NCBI GenBank assembly: GCA_963737625.1
Contig: CAVTTK010000002.1
Span: 620,001-684,000, forward strand
Length of the DNA stretch: 64,000 nucleotides
Direction: 5' to 3'
Source: Bog-756 sp963737625
Lineage (GTDB): Bacteria > Actinomycetota > Acidimicrobiia > Acidimicrobiales > RAAP-2
Under the pieces are notes generated by a model, which did no database searches, had not been told where the DNA came from, and was given only the letters and a program-made list of their open reading frames with translations. This document shows positions 1 through 8,295 of the stretch, piece after piece. The number at the start of each line of letters is the position of its first letter. Positions within the stretch are counted from its first letter, which is position 1. Position numbers and translations under genes: made by a program.

Positions 1-160
1 TGGCTCGCTGGTAGACCTCGTCCCAGCTGAGTGTCGTGGTCCCCTGCGTCAGCATGGGGGCGTCGGGCGTCTCCCTGGCCCATTGGCGGATCATGGCCCC
101 AGCGGTCCTCAACCCGGTGGGCGGAGGGACCTCGGCCGGTCGGGTCTGCTCAGTCGTCAC
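1..160 (-). CDS. AMP-forming acyl-CoA synthetase, N-terminal fragment (runs off the window)
   Basis: Only the first 53 codons are present, read leftward from a GTG at 160. The peptide has the N-terminal layout of fatty-acid/acyl-CoA ligases (ANL superfamily): a short leader, then AGAMIRQWARETPDAPML and TLSWDEVYQR, matching the usual 'A.ARTPDAPAL..G...TY.EL..RA' opening. The start is supported by an AAGGGTGG ribosome site about 4 bases upstream. The AMP-binding P-loop and catalytic core lie outside the window, so the substrate cannot be named. It is divergent from the metallo-hydrolase gene that begins at 336. Confidence 0.7.
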   Translation of the reverse strand, partial: MTTEQTRPAEVPPPTGLRTAGAMIRQWARETPDAPMLTQGTTTLSWDEVYQRA

Positions 161-335
161 GGCTCCACCCTTCGTCGACGCACGGGTTGCTAGGTCCGGT
201 CGATGGTACTCCCGCCCGTTCCGGTGGTCCGCTCAGCCGGGACCCGACGGTCCAGCCGAGCCAACCGACCGAGGCCGACGCCGGCGGGGTCGACGCGGGC
301 CGGGCCCGGGAGTCGACCCCCGTAGAGTGGGGCGC

Positions 336-1085
336 GTGACCGAAGCCAACGCCCCCACCCCGTCCGCCACGGACGCCGACCGTCTGTACTTCCGCCAGCT
401 GCTGGCCGGACGGGATTTCGCCGTCGGCGACCAGGTGGCCCTTCAGATGGTCAACTTCGTCTACCTGGTGGGTGACCGGGTCACGGGCGAGGCGGTGATC
501 GTGGACCCGGCCTACGGCGTCGACGAACTGTTGGGCCTGGTGCAGGGCGACGGCATGACCTGCGTCGGCGCCCTGGCCACCCATTTCCATCCCGATCACG
601 TCGGTGGCGACATGATGGGGTGGAGCGTGGAGGGGGTCACCCGACTGCTCGAGGTCAACCCCGTGCCCATCCACGTGCAGGCCGAGGAAGCGCCATGGAT
701 GGTCCGGACCACCGGGGTGGGGCTCCATGAGCTGGTCACCCATCACGGCGGCGACGTGGTGATGGTCGGGGACATCCCCGTCACCCTGGTGCACACGCCC
801 GGCCACACGCCGGGCAGCCAGTGCTTCCTGGTCGACGGCCGGCTCATCGCCGGTGACACCTTGTTCCTCGACGGGTGTGGGCGGACCGACCTCCCCGGCG
901 GGGACCCCGAGGCCATGTACGAGTCGTTGACCACCCGCCTGGCCCACGTGCCGGACGACACCGTCCTGTACCCCGGGCACCTCTACTCGCCGGACCCCTG
1001 GGCCACCATGGGGGACACCCGGGCCCACAACTACGTCTTCCGCCTCCGAACGCCCGAACAGTGGATGACCATGTTCGGCGGTTAG
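336..1085 (+). CDS. MBL-fold metallo-hydrolase (glyoxalase II / persulfide dioxygenase-like)
   Basis: A 249-residue cytoplasmic protein of the metallo-beta-lactamase fold. The metal-binding signature THFHPDHVGGD lies near residues 82-92, HTPGHTPGS near 153-161, GDTLF near 173 and the last ligand PGHLYSP near 212. This is the complete set for a one- or two-metal glyoxalase II-like hydrolase or sulfur dioxygenase. I chose the GTG at 336 because the open frame upstream of it (from 36) is low-complexity Arg/Gly/Pro sequence without domain character, and it overlaps the divergent ligase start. A flavoprotein reductase follows after 55 bases on the same strand, so the two may be co-transcribed. The physiological substrate (thioester, persulfide or other) is not determined. 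Confidence 0.85.
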   Translation: MTEANAPTPSATDADRLYFRQLLAGRDFAVGDQVALQMVNFVYLVGDRVTGEAVIVDPAYGVDELLGLVQGDGMTCVGALATHFHPDHVGGDMMGWSVEGVTRLLEVNPVPIHVQAEEAPWMVRTTGVGLHELVTHHGGDVVMVGDIPVTLVHTPGHTPGSQCFLVDGRLIAGDTLFLDGCGRTDLPGGDPEAMYESLTTRLAHVPDDTVLYPGHLYSPDPWATMGDTRAHNYVFRLRTPEQWMTMFGG

Positions 1086-1140
1086 GGCGGCGTCGGTCCC
1101 AGGGAACCGGACCCGCCCGTCTCCTCTACGATGACGGGCC

Positions 1141-2376
1141 ATGAGCGACGCCCTATCCCGTGACGCCACCGTGGTGGTGGTCGGAGCCTCGCTGGCCGGG
1201 CTCCGGGCGGCCGAGGAGGTCCGGCACGAGGGACACACCGGACCGGTGGTCATCGTCGGCGACGAGCTCCACGCCCCCTACGACCGACCGCCGTTGTCCA
1301 AGCAGCTCCTGGCGGGCGCCTGGGATGTGGCCCGTATCCATCACCACACCCCCGACGCACTGGACACCCTGGGGCTCGAGTTCCGGCTGGGCCGGAGGGC
1401 CATCGGACTCGATCTCGATGCCCGCACCGTCCTCATCGACGACGGAGACCAACTCCGCTTCGACGGGTTGATCGTGGCTACCGGGGCCACCGCCCGTGGC
1501 CTGCCCGGCACGGAGGGGCAGCCCGCCGTCCACACCCTCCGCACCCTCGACGACTGCCTGGGCATCCGCCGGGCCCTGGAGTCGGCCGGGGACCGCCCGA
1601 GGGTGGTGGTGATCGGGGCCGGCTTCATCGGCTCCGAGGTGGCCGCCACCTGCCGGGGCCTGGGCTCCGAGGTCACCGTGGTGGAGGCGCTGCCCACGCC
1701 TCTCGGCCGGGTGCTCGGTGAGGCCATGGGCGAGGCTTGTGCCGGGCTCCACCGGGCCGAGGGAGTGACCGTGAGAACCGGTGTGGGTGTCGACCGGGTC
1801 ACCTCGGACTCCGGGGACGACACCCCGGCCGTGGTCCACCTGGCCGACGGGACCGCACTCCCGGCCGATGTGGTGGTGGTCGGAATCGGCGTGGTGCCGG
1901 CCGTCTCGTGGCTCGAGGGTTCGGGTCTCACGGTGGACAACGGCGTGGTGTGCAGCGAGACCCTCTTCGCCGCCGACGGCGTGGTGGCCGCCGGGGACGT
2001 GGCCCGGTGGACCCACACCGGCCTGGGTGAGCAGCTCCGGGTGGAGCATTGGACCAACGCCGCCGAGGGCGGGGCCGCGGCCGCTCGCAATCTCCTGGCC
2101 GGATCGTCGGCCGCCAAACCCTACGACCCCGTCCCGTTCTTCTGGTCCGATCAGTACACGACCAAGATCCAGGTCGTCGGACTACCCGGGCCTGACGACG
2201 AGGTGGTGGTGGTCGAGGGCTCGGTGGAGGAGGGGAAGCTGGTGGCCCTGTACCGACGCGGCGATCGCCTGCGGGCCGCCCTGGCCTTCAGCCGCCCCCG
2301 TCACCTGATGGCCTACCGGCCCCTGCTGGCGGCGGGCGCCTCGTTCGACGAGGCGTTGGCAGTATCCCGCTCCTGA
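1141..2376 (+). CDS. FAD-dependent ferredoxin/rubredoxin reductase-like oxidoreductase
   Basis: A 411-residue pyridine nucleotide-disulfide oxidoreductase of the class that reduces ferredoxins feeding P450s or dioxygenases. The first Rossmann motif VVVVGASLAG (residues 11-20) binds FAD. YDRPPLSKQLL follows, as is typical of ferredoxin reductases. A second nucleotide motif VVVIGAGFIGSEVAA (about 152-166) binds NAD(P)H. The C-terminal FAD motif AAGDVARW and a reductase C-terminal domain with FFWSDQY and ALAFSRPRHL complete the fold. Its 3' end overlaps the convergent transglutaminase gene by 64 bases. It could serve the P450/ferredoxin pair at 28.8-30.2 kb, but they are not linked and this is inference. 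Confidence 0.9.
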   Translation: MSDALSRDATVVVVGASLAGLRAAEEVRHEGHTGPVVIVGDELHAPYDRPPLSKQLLAGAWDVARIHHHTPDALDTLGLEFRLGRRAIGLDLDARTVLIDDGDQLRFDGLIVATGATARGLPGTEGQPAVHTLRTLDDCLGIRRALESAGDRPRVVVIGAGFIGSEVAATCRGLGSEVTVVEALPTPLGRVLGEAMGEACAGLHRAEGVTVRTGVGVDRVTSDSGDDTPAVVHLADGTALPADVVVVGIGVVPAVSWLEGSGLTVDNGVVCSETLFAADGVVAAGDVARWTHTGLGEQLRVEHWTNAAEGGAAAARNLLAGSSAAKPYDPVPFFWSDQYTTKIQVVGLPGPDDEVVVVEGSVEEGKLVALYRRGDRLRAALAFSRPRHLMAYRPLLAAGASFDEALAVSRS

Positions 2377-4508
2377 GGCAGTGCTCCGCCCGACCGGGTC
2401 CGGCCCCGCCCGGGACGACGGGGGCCGATGGCGGCGAACCGGCGGCTGACCGCCAGAGTGGAGGCGATCTGGTCGGCCGAGGGCTCGATGCCCCCGTAGG
2501 TCCATCGCTCCACCACTGCGGTGGCCCGGAGCAGTCCTTCGCCGAGGAGTGGCTCGGCCGCGGCCAGCCGCTCGCCGTAGGCCGACAGGGTCTCGTCGCG
2601 ACGGCGCTTCCGTCCCCGTCGGTCCCCGCCCCGCTCCAGGTCCACCGCCACCTGGTGGGCCCAGGTGGCCGGCCGCAGCCGTCGCCGGCGGCGGTGGGCG
2701 GCGGCGACGGCCACCACGACCACCACGAGTCCGATGGGGATCCAGGGCAGGTGGACCAACGCCCGTCCGGTGCTGTGGGCCAGCACCGAGCCCGGTGAGG
2801 GGTTGGCCAGGGGGACCACGGCCGTGGGGTCGAAGTTCTGCCAGCCGTAGCCCGGGAACCACACCTGCACCCAGGCATGGGCGTCCTTGGCCTCGACGTC
2901 GAAGAGATCGGTGATGGGATTGTAGGAGCCGGGCACGTACCCCACGGTCTCCCGGGCCGGGATGCCCAACGTCCGCAACATGACCACGGTGGCCGTGGAG
3001 ATCTGCTCGCAGTATCCCCGTCGGCTCCCGAACAGGAAGCTGGTGACGGCGTCGGCCCCGGGAGCCAGGGGAGGGATGTCGGTGGTGTAGCGGATGTTCC
3101 GGGCCATCCACGATTCGAGGGCGGTGACCTTGTCGTAGGTGTGGGGGTCCGGATCACCGGGGGTGCCGATGCCGGCGGTGATCTGCTCGGCTAACGCCTT
3201 GACCCCGGGGTAGGCGTGGGGAAGCTGCAGATACCGTTCCGTTTGGCGGCTGGACAACTGCTCCGCCGCGGGGATCGTGCCGGATGGCTGGGGCGCGGTG
3301 GACTGCCGGAGCTCCGCCGGGGAGCCGGTGATGTCGTCCGACACCACGGTGTAGACGGTGCCCGCGCCCATCGAGCTGGCCGAGACGATGGTGCCGTCGC
3401 CGGTAAGGAAGAGCGCACGGGACTGGATGTAGACCCGCTGGGTGTTGTCGGCGTGGAACACCAGGTTCGGCCCTGACTGGGCCAGATAGAAGGTCTGCAC
3501 ATCGGTGGTGCCGTTGGCCAGGGGGGCCTCCTGGTCGGGCTGGAGGGGGATGTCGAAGGGCGACCCGAACCCCAGCTTGACGAGGTGATTGCCGTTGGCC
3601 GGGTCGGTGGCCTGGACCCAACTCTGACCGTTCCAGTAGTCGTAGGTCTGGCCCACCCAGAAGCTTGGCCGGCTGGCCCGCACCCGGAGGACGACCTGGT
3701 TCCCCAGGGTGGCCCGGGCCCCGGTGTCGAGTGACTTGGCGAAGCCCAGGAAGCCGCCCACGCCGGTGCGGCCGCTGGGATTGGCAGCATGCGCGGGCAG
3801 TGAGGCCGAACCGTCGGTCAGGTTGCTCGGGCTGTCCACGGGTGACGAGTTGGCCGACGAGGACGGGAAGATGAGGGAGGTGGACACCTTCGGGGCTGGC
3901 AGGAAGGCCACCAGCAGGAAGGCCACCGCCACCACCACCAGACCGGTGACGCCCAGAGTCAACCAGGGCACGCTGCGGGCCCCGGCCATGGACTGCCACA
4001 TGGACACCAGTCCCCACAGGCCGCAGGCCACCCAGGCCACCACGTACACGCCGAGGGTGAGATCCACCGACTGTGCCGCGGCCACCGCCATCAGCGCAGC
4101 CGACCCGGCCAGTGAGTAGGCCACGTCCCGGCGGGCGGGGACGTCGAAGGCGTGGGTGCACAGCACCCAAGCGAACAGGACGGCCAACGGGCCCTCGACC
4201 GTGGAGATGTCCCCCGGCGTGGCGTTGTGGCTGACCGTGGCGATGAACCACACGAACCCACCGACGGCGCAGACGGCCAGGATGGGCTTCACCGCCGGCC
4301 AGGGTTGTTCCCGGCGCAGGTACGAGAGTGCATTGCCGACGGCCGTGGCCACCACGGCGAACAGGGCCACCGGGGCGGTCAGCTCCCCCTGGCTCCAGCA
4401 GGCCCCGAGGGCGATGATCACCGTGCCGGCCGAGGCCACGCGGAAGGGGATGGAGTGCTCTGGCGGGCCCGGTCGGTTGGCCTGGACCACCCGCTGCCAC
4501 AGGGTCAC
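2313..4508 (-). CDS. Membrane transglutaminase-like protein (TgpA/DUF3488 type)
   Basis: A 731-residue integral membrane protein. The N-terminal part has about six to seven hydrophobic helices. A periplasmic/extracellular region follows, with a transglutaminase core: Cys in GYCEQIS near residue 497, His in DAHAWVQVWF near 542 and Asp in NFDPTAV near 558. One further helix, around IPIGLVVVVVAVAAA (about 588), leads into a cytoplasmic tail. The GTG at 4508 overlaps the DUF58 stop as GTGA and has a GAGGGGGG ribosome site; longer in-frame starts would lie inside DUF58. It is the third gene of a moxR - DUF58 - tgpA-like operon, a conserved trio. The exact transamidation or protease-like activity is unknown. 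Its tail overlaps the convergent reductase gene. Confidence 0.9.
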   Translation of the reverse strand: MTLWQRVVQANRPGPPEHSIPFRVASAGTVIIALGACWSQGELTAPVALFAVVATAVGNALSYLRREQPWPAVKPILAVCAVGGFVWFIATVSHNATPGDISTVEGPLAVLFAWVLCTHAFDVPARRDVAYSLAGSAALMAVAAAQSVDLTLGVYVVAWVACGLWGLVSMWQSMAGARSVPWLTLGVTGLVVVAVAFLLVAFLPAPKVSTSLIFPSSSANSSPVDSPSNLTDGSASLPAHAANPSGRTGVGGFLGFAKSLDTGARATLGNQVVLRVRASRPSFWVGQTYDYWNGQSWVQATDPANGNHLVKLGFGSPFDIPLQPDQEAPLANGTTDVQTFYLAQSGPNLVFHADNTQRVYIQSRALFLTGDGTIVSASSMGAGTVYTVVSDDITGSPAELRQSTAPQPSGTIPAAEQLSSRQTERYLQLPHAYPGVKALAEQITAGIGTPGDPDPHTYDKVTALESWMARNIRYTTDIPPLAPGADAVTSFLFGSRRGYCEQISTATVVMLRTLGIPARETVGYVPGSYNPITDLFDVEAKDAHAWVQVWFPGYGWQNFDPTAVVPLANPSPGSVLAHSTGRALVHLPWIPIGLVVVVVAVAAAHRRRRRLRPATWAHQVAVDLERGGDRRGRKRRRDETLSAYGERLAAAEPLLGEGLLRATAVVERWTYGGIEPSADQIASTLAVSRRFAAIGPRRPGRGRTRSGGALPQERDTANASSNEAPAASRGR

Positions 4509-5677
4509 CGTCGACCCCCCCTCGGGGGACCGCCGACGCCGCTGGACGGTCCGTCGGTCTCCCCGGGCGGGATGGCCCGGGCCAGCCGCCGACCGAGGTC
4601 GATCTGGTCCCGGACGGGGCGTAGGCACCGTCCCTCGGCCTCGAGGGTACCGAGCACCACCGGTTGACGCCGGAGCAGGCAGCCGGTCACCAGAGCCATG
4701 ACCCGTTCCGATTCCGCCTCGGCCGCCGCGGGGTCCGGGGGGAGCACGACCTCGATGATCACCGGCTCCTCGGTCTGGCGTTCCCGCTCCCGGACCATGA
4801 GCATGCCCACGTGCGAGGTGGCGGGCCAGTGGACCGAGCGACGGGAGTCACCCGCTTCGAACGGTCGCACCCCCCGGGGTTCGCCGGCACCGGAGTGGAC
4901 CCGGACGGGCGATTCACCGGCACGCTCGTGGCGCATGGCCTCCACCGGGCCCGAGGTGCCGAGGCGTGGAGCCACATGGAGGGGTCGGGACAGAGGCACC
5001 TCGACCTCTCGGGCCCACCACAACAGGCCGAACGGCGCGCAGGAGGCCACCTCGACCACGACCGACTCCAGTACTCCCCGGCTCTCCGGGGTGAGGATCA
5101 CCGTCACCGGCCGCGGTCCCCGTGATGGACCCTCGGCCTGGGCCGCCGGTCCCACCGGCCATCTCGGCCGGATGCGGATCGGGCCGTTGGCCGTGAACGT
5201 GAGCTCCACCGGTCGGCCCGCTGCGGAGTCCGAGGGCGACGCCGTGCACGCCACCGTGGCCCGCATGGCGGGGAAGAGCGGGGCCACAAGTCCGGTGAAC
5301 AGGACGGCGGCCAGGAGGGCGCCGACCGCCTGGACCCAACCCGACCCGCTGGAGTGGGCCACGCCGGCCCAGGCCACCACGGTCACCGCGCTGCCCACCA
5401 CCGGCGCCAGCCAGGCCACCGGGTGGACCCGGCGGCGGAGCCGTCGGCCGTTGGGCAGCCGAACCACGTCCTGATGCCGGGACCGGCGACCCGAGGCCGC
5501 CCACGAGATGAGCATGCCGGCGGACAGCGCCACCAGCCCCACCAGTGCGCCGGCCACCACCAGGCGGGGTCCGAAGAAGGTGCGCACCACGACCACGCCA
5601 CACACGCCGGCCACGATCCCGGTCGTGGCCGTGACGACCCCACGCCAGCCGGGCGTCCGGGGACCGGGAACGCTCAC
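4505..5677 (-). CDS. DUF58 domain protein
   Basis: A 390-residue protein with two hydrophobic segments near the N-terminus (GIVAGVCGVVVVRTFF and a following pair). A beta-rich region follows, then the DUF58 signature: RPFEAGDSRRSVHWPATSHVGMLMVRE, quoted here in two parts as RPFEAGDSRRSVHWPAT and HVGMLMVRE. The start GTG at 5677 overlaps the moxR stop by 4 bases (GTGA), which fixes the start and indicates translational coupling. DUF58 proteins typically travel with MoxR ATPases and von Willebrand or transglutaminase proteins. The genes here fit that rule. The molecular role, probably as a membrane-bound partner of the MoxR chaperone, is inferred from the family. Confidence 0.88.
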   Translation of the reverse strand: MSVPGPRTPGWRGVVTATTGIVAGVCGVVVVRTFFGPRLVVAGALVGLVALSAGMLISWAASGRRSRHQDVVRLPNGRRLRRRVHPVAWLAPVVGSAVTVVAWAGVAHSSGSGWVQAVGALLAAVLFTGLVAPLFPAMRATVACTASPSDSAAGRPVELTFTANGPIRIRPRWPVGPAAQAEGPSRGPRPVTVILTPESRGVLESVVVEVASCAPFGLLWWAREVEVPLSRPLHVAPRLGTSGPVEAMRHERAGESPVRVHSGAGEPRGVRPFEAGDSRRSVHWPATSHVGMLMVRERERQTEEPVIIEVVLPPDPAAAEAESERVMALVTGCLLRRQPVVLGTLEAEGRCLRPVRDQIDLGRRLARAIPPGETDGPSSGVGGPPRGGRR

Positions 5678-6666
5678 GTCGGGGGAACGGGCGCCTCGGC
5701 CAGGATCCGTCCGACCAGGGCGGGGCCGTCCCCGCCACTCCCCTCGGCGATGAGACGGTGGGCCAGGCAGGCCACGGCCACCGCCTGGACGTCCTGTGGG
5801 GTCACGTAGGCCCGGCCGGTCAGCACCGCATAGGCCTGGGCCGAGCGGATGAGCGAGATGGCCGCCCGGGGGCTGGCCCCCAGTCGGACGGTACCGGCCG
5901 TCCGGGTGGCCCGCACCAGCGAGACGGCGTACTCGGCCACCGACGTCACGACGTGCACCGACGCCGTGGCGGCGATGGCCCGCTCCCACCGGGTGGGGTC
6001 GGAGACCGGGATGAGGCTGTCGAGGGCATAGCGGCCGCCACTGTGCAGCACCAACCTGGTCTCGACCTCGGCGTCGGGATAGCCAATGGTCGTGGACAGC
6101 CCGAACCGGTCGAGCTGGCTCTCCACCAGGGGGTACGTGCCCAGCTGACCCACCGGGTTCTGGGTCCCGATGACGAGGTGGGGGCGGGGGAGGGGCCACG
6201 ATTCGCCGTCCACCGAGACCTGCTGCTCCTCCATGGCCTCCAGGAGCGCCGACTGGGTCCGCGGCGGTGTGCGATTGAGCTCGTCGAGGAGGACGACGTG
6301 CCCGAACACCGGGCCCGGCCGGAACTCCCATGTTTGGGTGTCCGGTGAGAACACCGTGACTCCGGTCACGTCGGAGGGGAGGAGGTCCGGGTGCCCCTGG
6401 ACGCGGGACAGCTGTACCCCGAGGGCCGCGGCCAGGGCCCGGGCCAGGACGGTCTTGCCCACACCGGGCACGTCTTCGATGAGCAGATGGTTGCCGGACA
6501 TCGCCGCCACCACGGCGATGGTCACCGCCCGTGGCGTACCCAGGAGGACCTGGGACAGGGCCTGGTGCAGCGATCGTGCGGTGGCCACGGCCTCCTGGAT
6601 GGAAGCCTCAGGCCCGGGGACGGTCACCATCGGCTCGGCTCCCACTGCCTCGATGCCCGTGCTCAT
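5674..6666 (-). CDS. MoxR-family AAA+ ATPase
   Basis: A 330-residue AAA+ ATPase of the MoxR branch. Walker A is GVGKT in LLIEDVPGVGKTVLARAL (about residues 60-77). Walker B is VVLLDELNRTPPRTQSALLEAM. Sensor 1 lies in VIGTQNP, and a C-terminal lid contains GASPRAAISLIRSAQ. The ATG at 6666 has a GGGGA ribosome site 4 bases upstream and removes a poorly conserved extension present from a longer start at 6735. It is the first gene of the three-gene operon with DUF58 and the transglutaminase protein. MoxR proteins act as chaperones for metal or cofactor insertion or complex assembly. The client here is unknown. Confidence 0.92.
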   Translation of the reverse strand: MSTGIEAVGAEPMVTVPGPEASIQEAVATARSLHQALSQVLLGTPRAVTIAVVAAMSGNHLLIEDVPGVGKTVLARALAAALGVQLSRVQGHPDLLPSDVTGVTVFSPDTQTWEFRPGPVFGHVVLLDELNRTPPRTQSALLEAMEEQQVSVDGESWPLPRPHLVIGTQNPVGQLGTYPLVESQLDRFGLSTTIGYPDAEVETRLVLHSGGRYALDSLIPVSDPTRWERAIAATASVHVVTSVAEYAVSLVRATRTAGTVRLGASPRAAISLIRSAQAYAVLTGRAYVTPQDVQAVAVACLAHRLIAEGSGGDGPALVGRILAEAPVPPT

Positions 6667-6825
6667 ACGTTCCCCTGCTTCCCCGGCATCCGCGCGCCCC
6701 GTCGATGAAATCTCCGAGCGTGGTGACCTACCCACCCTAGGCGTTCCCTGGGCACCTGATCAATGCGCCGGCCCTGGGACCTGGTCGAATGGAGGGTCGT
6801 CAGGCGGACTGGCCGCGTGGTGGCG

Positions 6826-8295
6826 TCAGAAGTCAAGGGCCGAGAGCTCCGGGATGGTGCCCTCGGACCGGCTCCGGGCATCAAGCCAACGGGCCCGCCG
6901 GTCGGCGCGCTCCTGGTCGCTGCCCCGGGGTTCCACCACGCGGCGGGGCATCCAGGCCGCGGCCACGTCCTCCTCGTCCGCCCAGACCCCCGTGGCCATC
7001 CCGGCCAGGTAGGCAGCACCGAGGGTCGTGGCCTCGAGCACCGGGGAGATCTCGATGGGTCGCCCGCAGGCATCGGCGAGTGCCTGGGTGAAGACGGGGT
7101 TGTCGGACATGCCCCCGTCGACCCGCAGCGGGCCGATGGGAAGTCCCGAATCGGCCTCTGCCGCCTCGGCCAGGTCGGCACCCCGGTGGGCCACCCCTTC
7201 GAGCACCGCCCGGACCAGTTCCGGACGGCCGCTGCCCCGGGTCAGGCCAAGGAACGTGCCCCGGGCCCCGAAGTCCCACACCGGGGTACCCAGCCCGAGC
7301 AGCGCCGGGACGAACCATACGTCGCCGGTGTCCTGGCAGCGGCCGGCCACCTCGGCCGAGTGGTCGGCCGAATCGATGACACCCAGGTCGTCGCGGAGCC
7401 ACTCCACGCAGGTGCCGGCGGACAGCATGATGGCTTCGACGCCCCAGGTGACCCGGCCCCCGCGCCGCCAGGCGATGATGGGGATGGTCCCGGCCGGACC
7501 CCGGTCGGCCACCGGCGGCCGCTCGGGCCCGGTGCACTGGTCGAGCATGCCTCCGGTCCCGAAGGTGGCCTTGGCCAGACCCGGACGGGTGCATCCCTGC
7601 CCGATGAGGGAGGCCTGCTGATCGCCGGCTATGCCGGCAATGACCGGCCGGCCGGGCAGGATCTCGGCCGTTCCCACCTCGCCGGTGGAGTCGACGATCG
7701 TGGGGAGCAGGGCCTCGGGGATGGCCAGGGCATCGAGCACCGGGGCGCTCCAGCCTGAACCGTCAGCGCGAATGAGGCCGGTGACCCCGGCGTTGGACGC
7801 GTCGGTGACGTGGAGGCGTCCGCCGGACAGGGTCCAGGCCACCCAGGTGTCGACGGTCCCGAAGGCCAACTCGCCGCGCTCGGAGCGCGACCGGTCGGGA
7901 TCGGCCAGGTCGAGCAGGGCGGCCACCTTGGTGGCCGAGGCGTTGGGCGCCACCCGGATTCCCCGACCCTGGAGTTCGAGGCAGGTGCCCACGGTCCGGA
8001 GGTCCTGCCAGCCCAGCCCGGGACCCACGGGCAACCCGGTGGCCCGGTTCCACACGATGGTGGAGGCGCGCTGGTTGGCGATGCCGACGGACTCGACCGG
8101 GCCTCCCTCGGCCAGGCTGGCCGAGGCCACCTCGATGACCGCCTCGGCCATGGCGGTGGCGTCGAACTCCACCAGTCCGGGGAACGGTGTGTCGGGAAGG
8201 ACCGGGACGTGGTGGATGTGGGCGACCTCGCCGTCGGGGTGGACCACCGCCCCCCGCACCCCGGAGGTGCCCACGTCGACCACCAGGACACTCAT
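6826..8295 (-). CDS. glpK: FGGY-family carbohydrate kinase, probable glycerol kinase
   Basis: A 489-residue FGGY kinase that would phosphorylate glycerol to sn-glycerol 3-phosphate. The phosphate-1 motif VDVGTSGVRGAVVHPDG lies at the N-terminus. NQRASTIVWNRATG and WQDLRT follow, then GDQQASLIGQGC and GTGGMLDQC, and the adenosine motif RVDGGMSDNPVF near the C-terminus. The ATG at 8295 overlaps the stop of the preceding FAD oxidase as ATGA. The operon order glpD - oxidase - kinase supports glycerol as substrate, although FGGY kinases for other sugars look similar. Its length fits GlpK (about 500 residues). Confidence 0.82.
   Translation of the reverse strand: MSVLVVDVGTSGVRGAVVHPDGEVAHIHHVPVLPDTPFPGLVEFDATAMAEAVIEVASASLAEGGPVESVGIANQRASTIVWNRATGLPVGPGLGWQDLRTVGTCLELQGRGIRVAPNASATKVAALLDLADPDRSRSERGELAFGTVDTWVAWTLSGGRLHVTDASNAGVTGLIRADGSGWSAPVLDALAIPEALLPTIVDSTGEVGTAEILPGRPVIAGIAGDQQASLIGQGCTRPGLAKATFGTGGMLDQCTGPERPPVADRGPAGTIPIIAWRRGGRVTWGVEAIMLSAGTCVEWLRDDLGVIDSADHSAEVAGRCQDTGDVWFVPALLGLGTPVWDFGARGTFLGLTRGSGRPELVRAVLEGVAHRGADLAEAAEADSGLPIGPLRVDGGMSDNPVFTQALADACGRPIEISPVLEATTLGAAYLAGMATGVWADEEDVAAAWMPRRVVEPRGSDQERADRRARWLDARSRSEGTIPELSALDF

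Noticed and set aside
150..1253. Long minus-strand open frame across the MBL hydrolase gene
   Set aside because: Low-complexity His/Gly/Val composition; the sense strand has a complete metal-site set.
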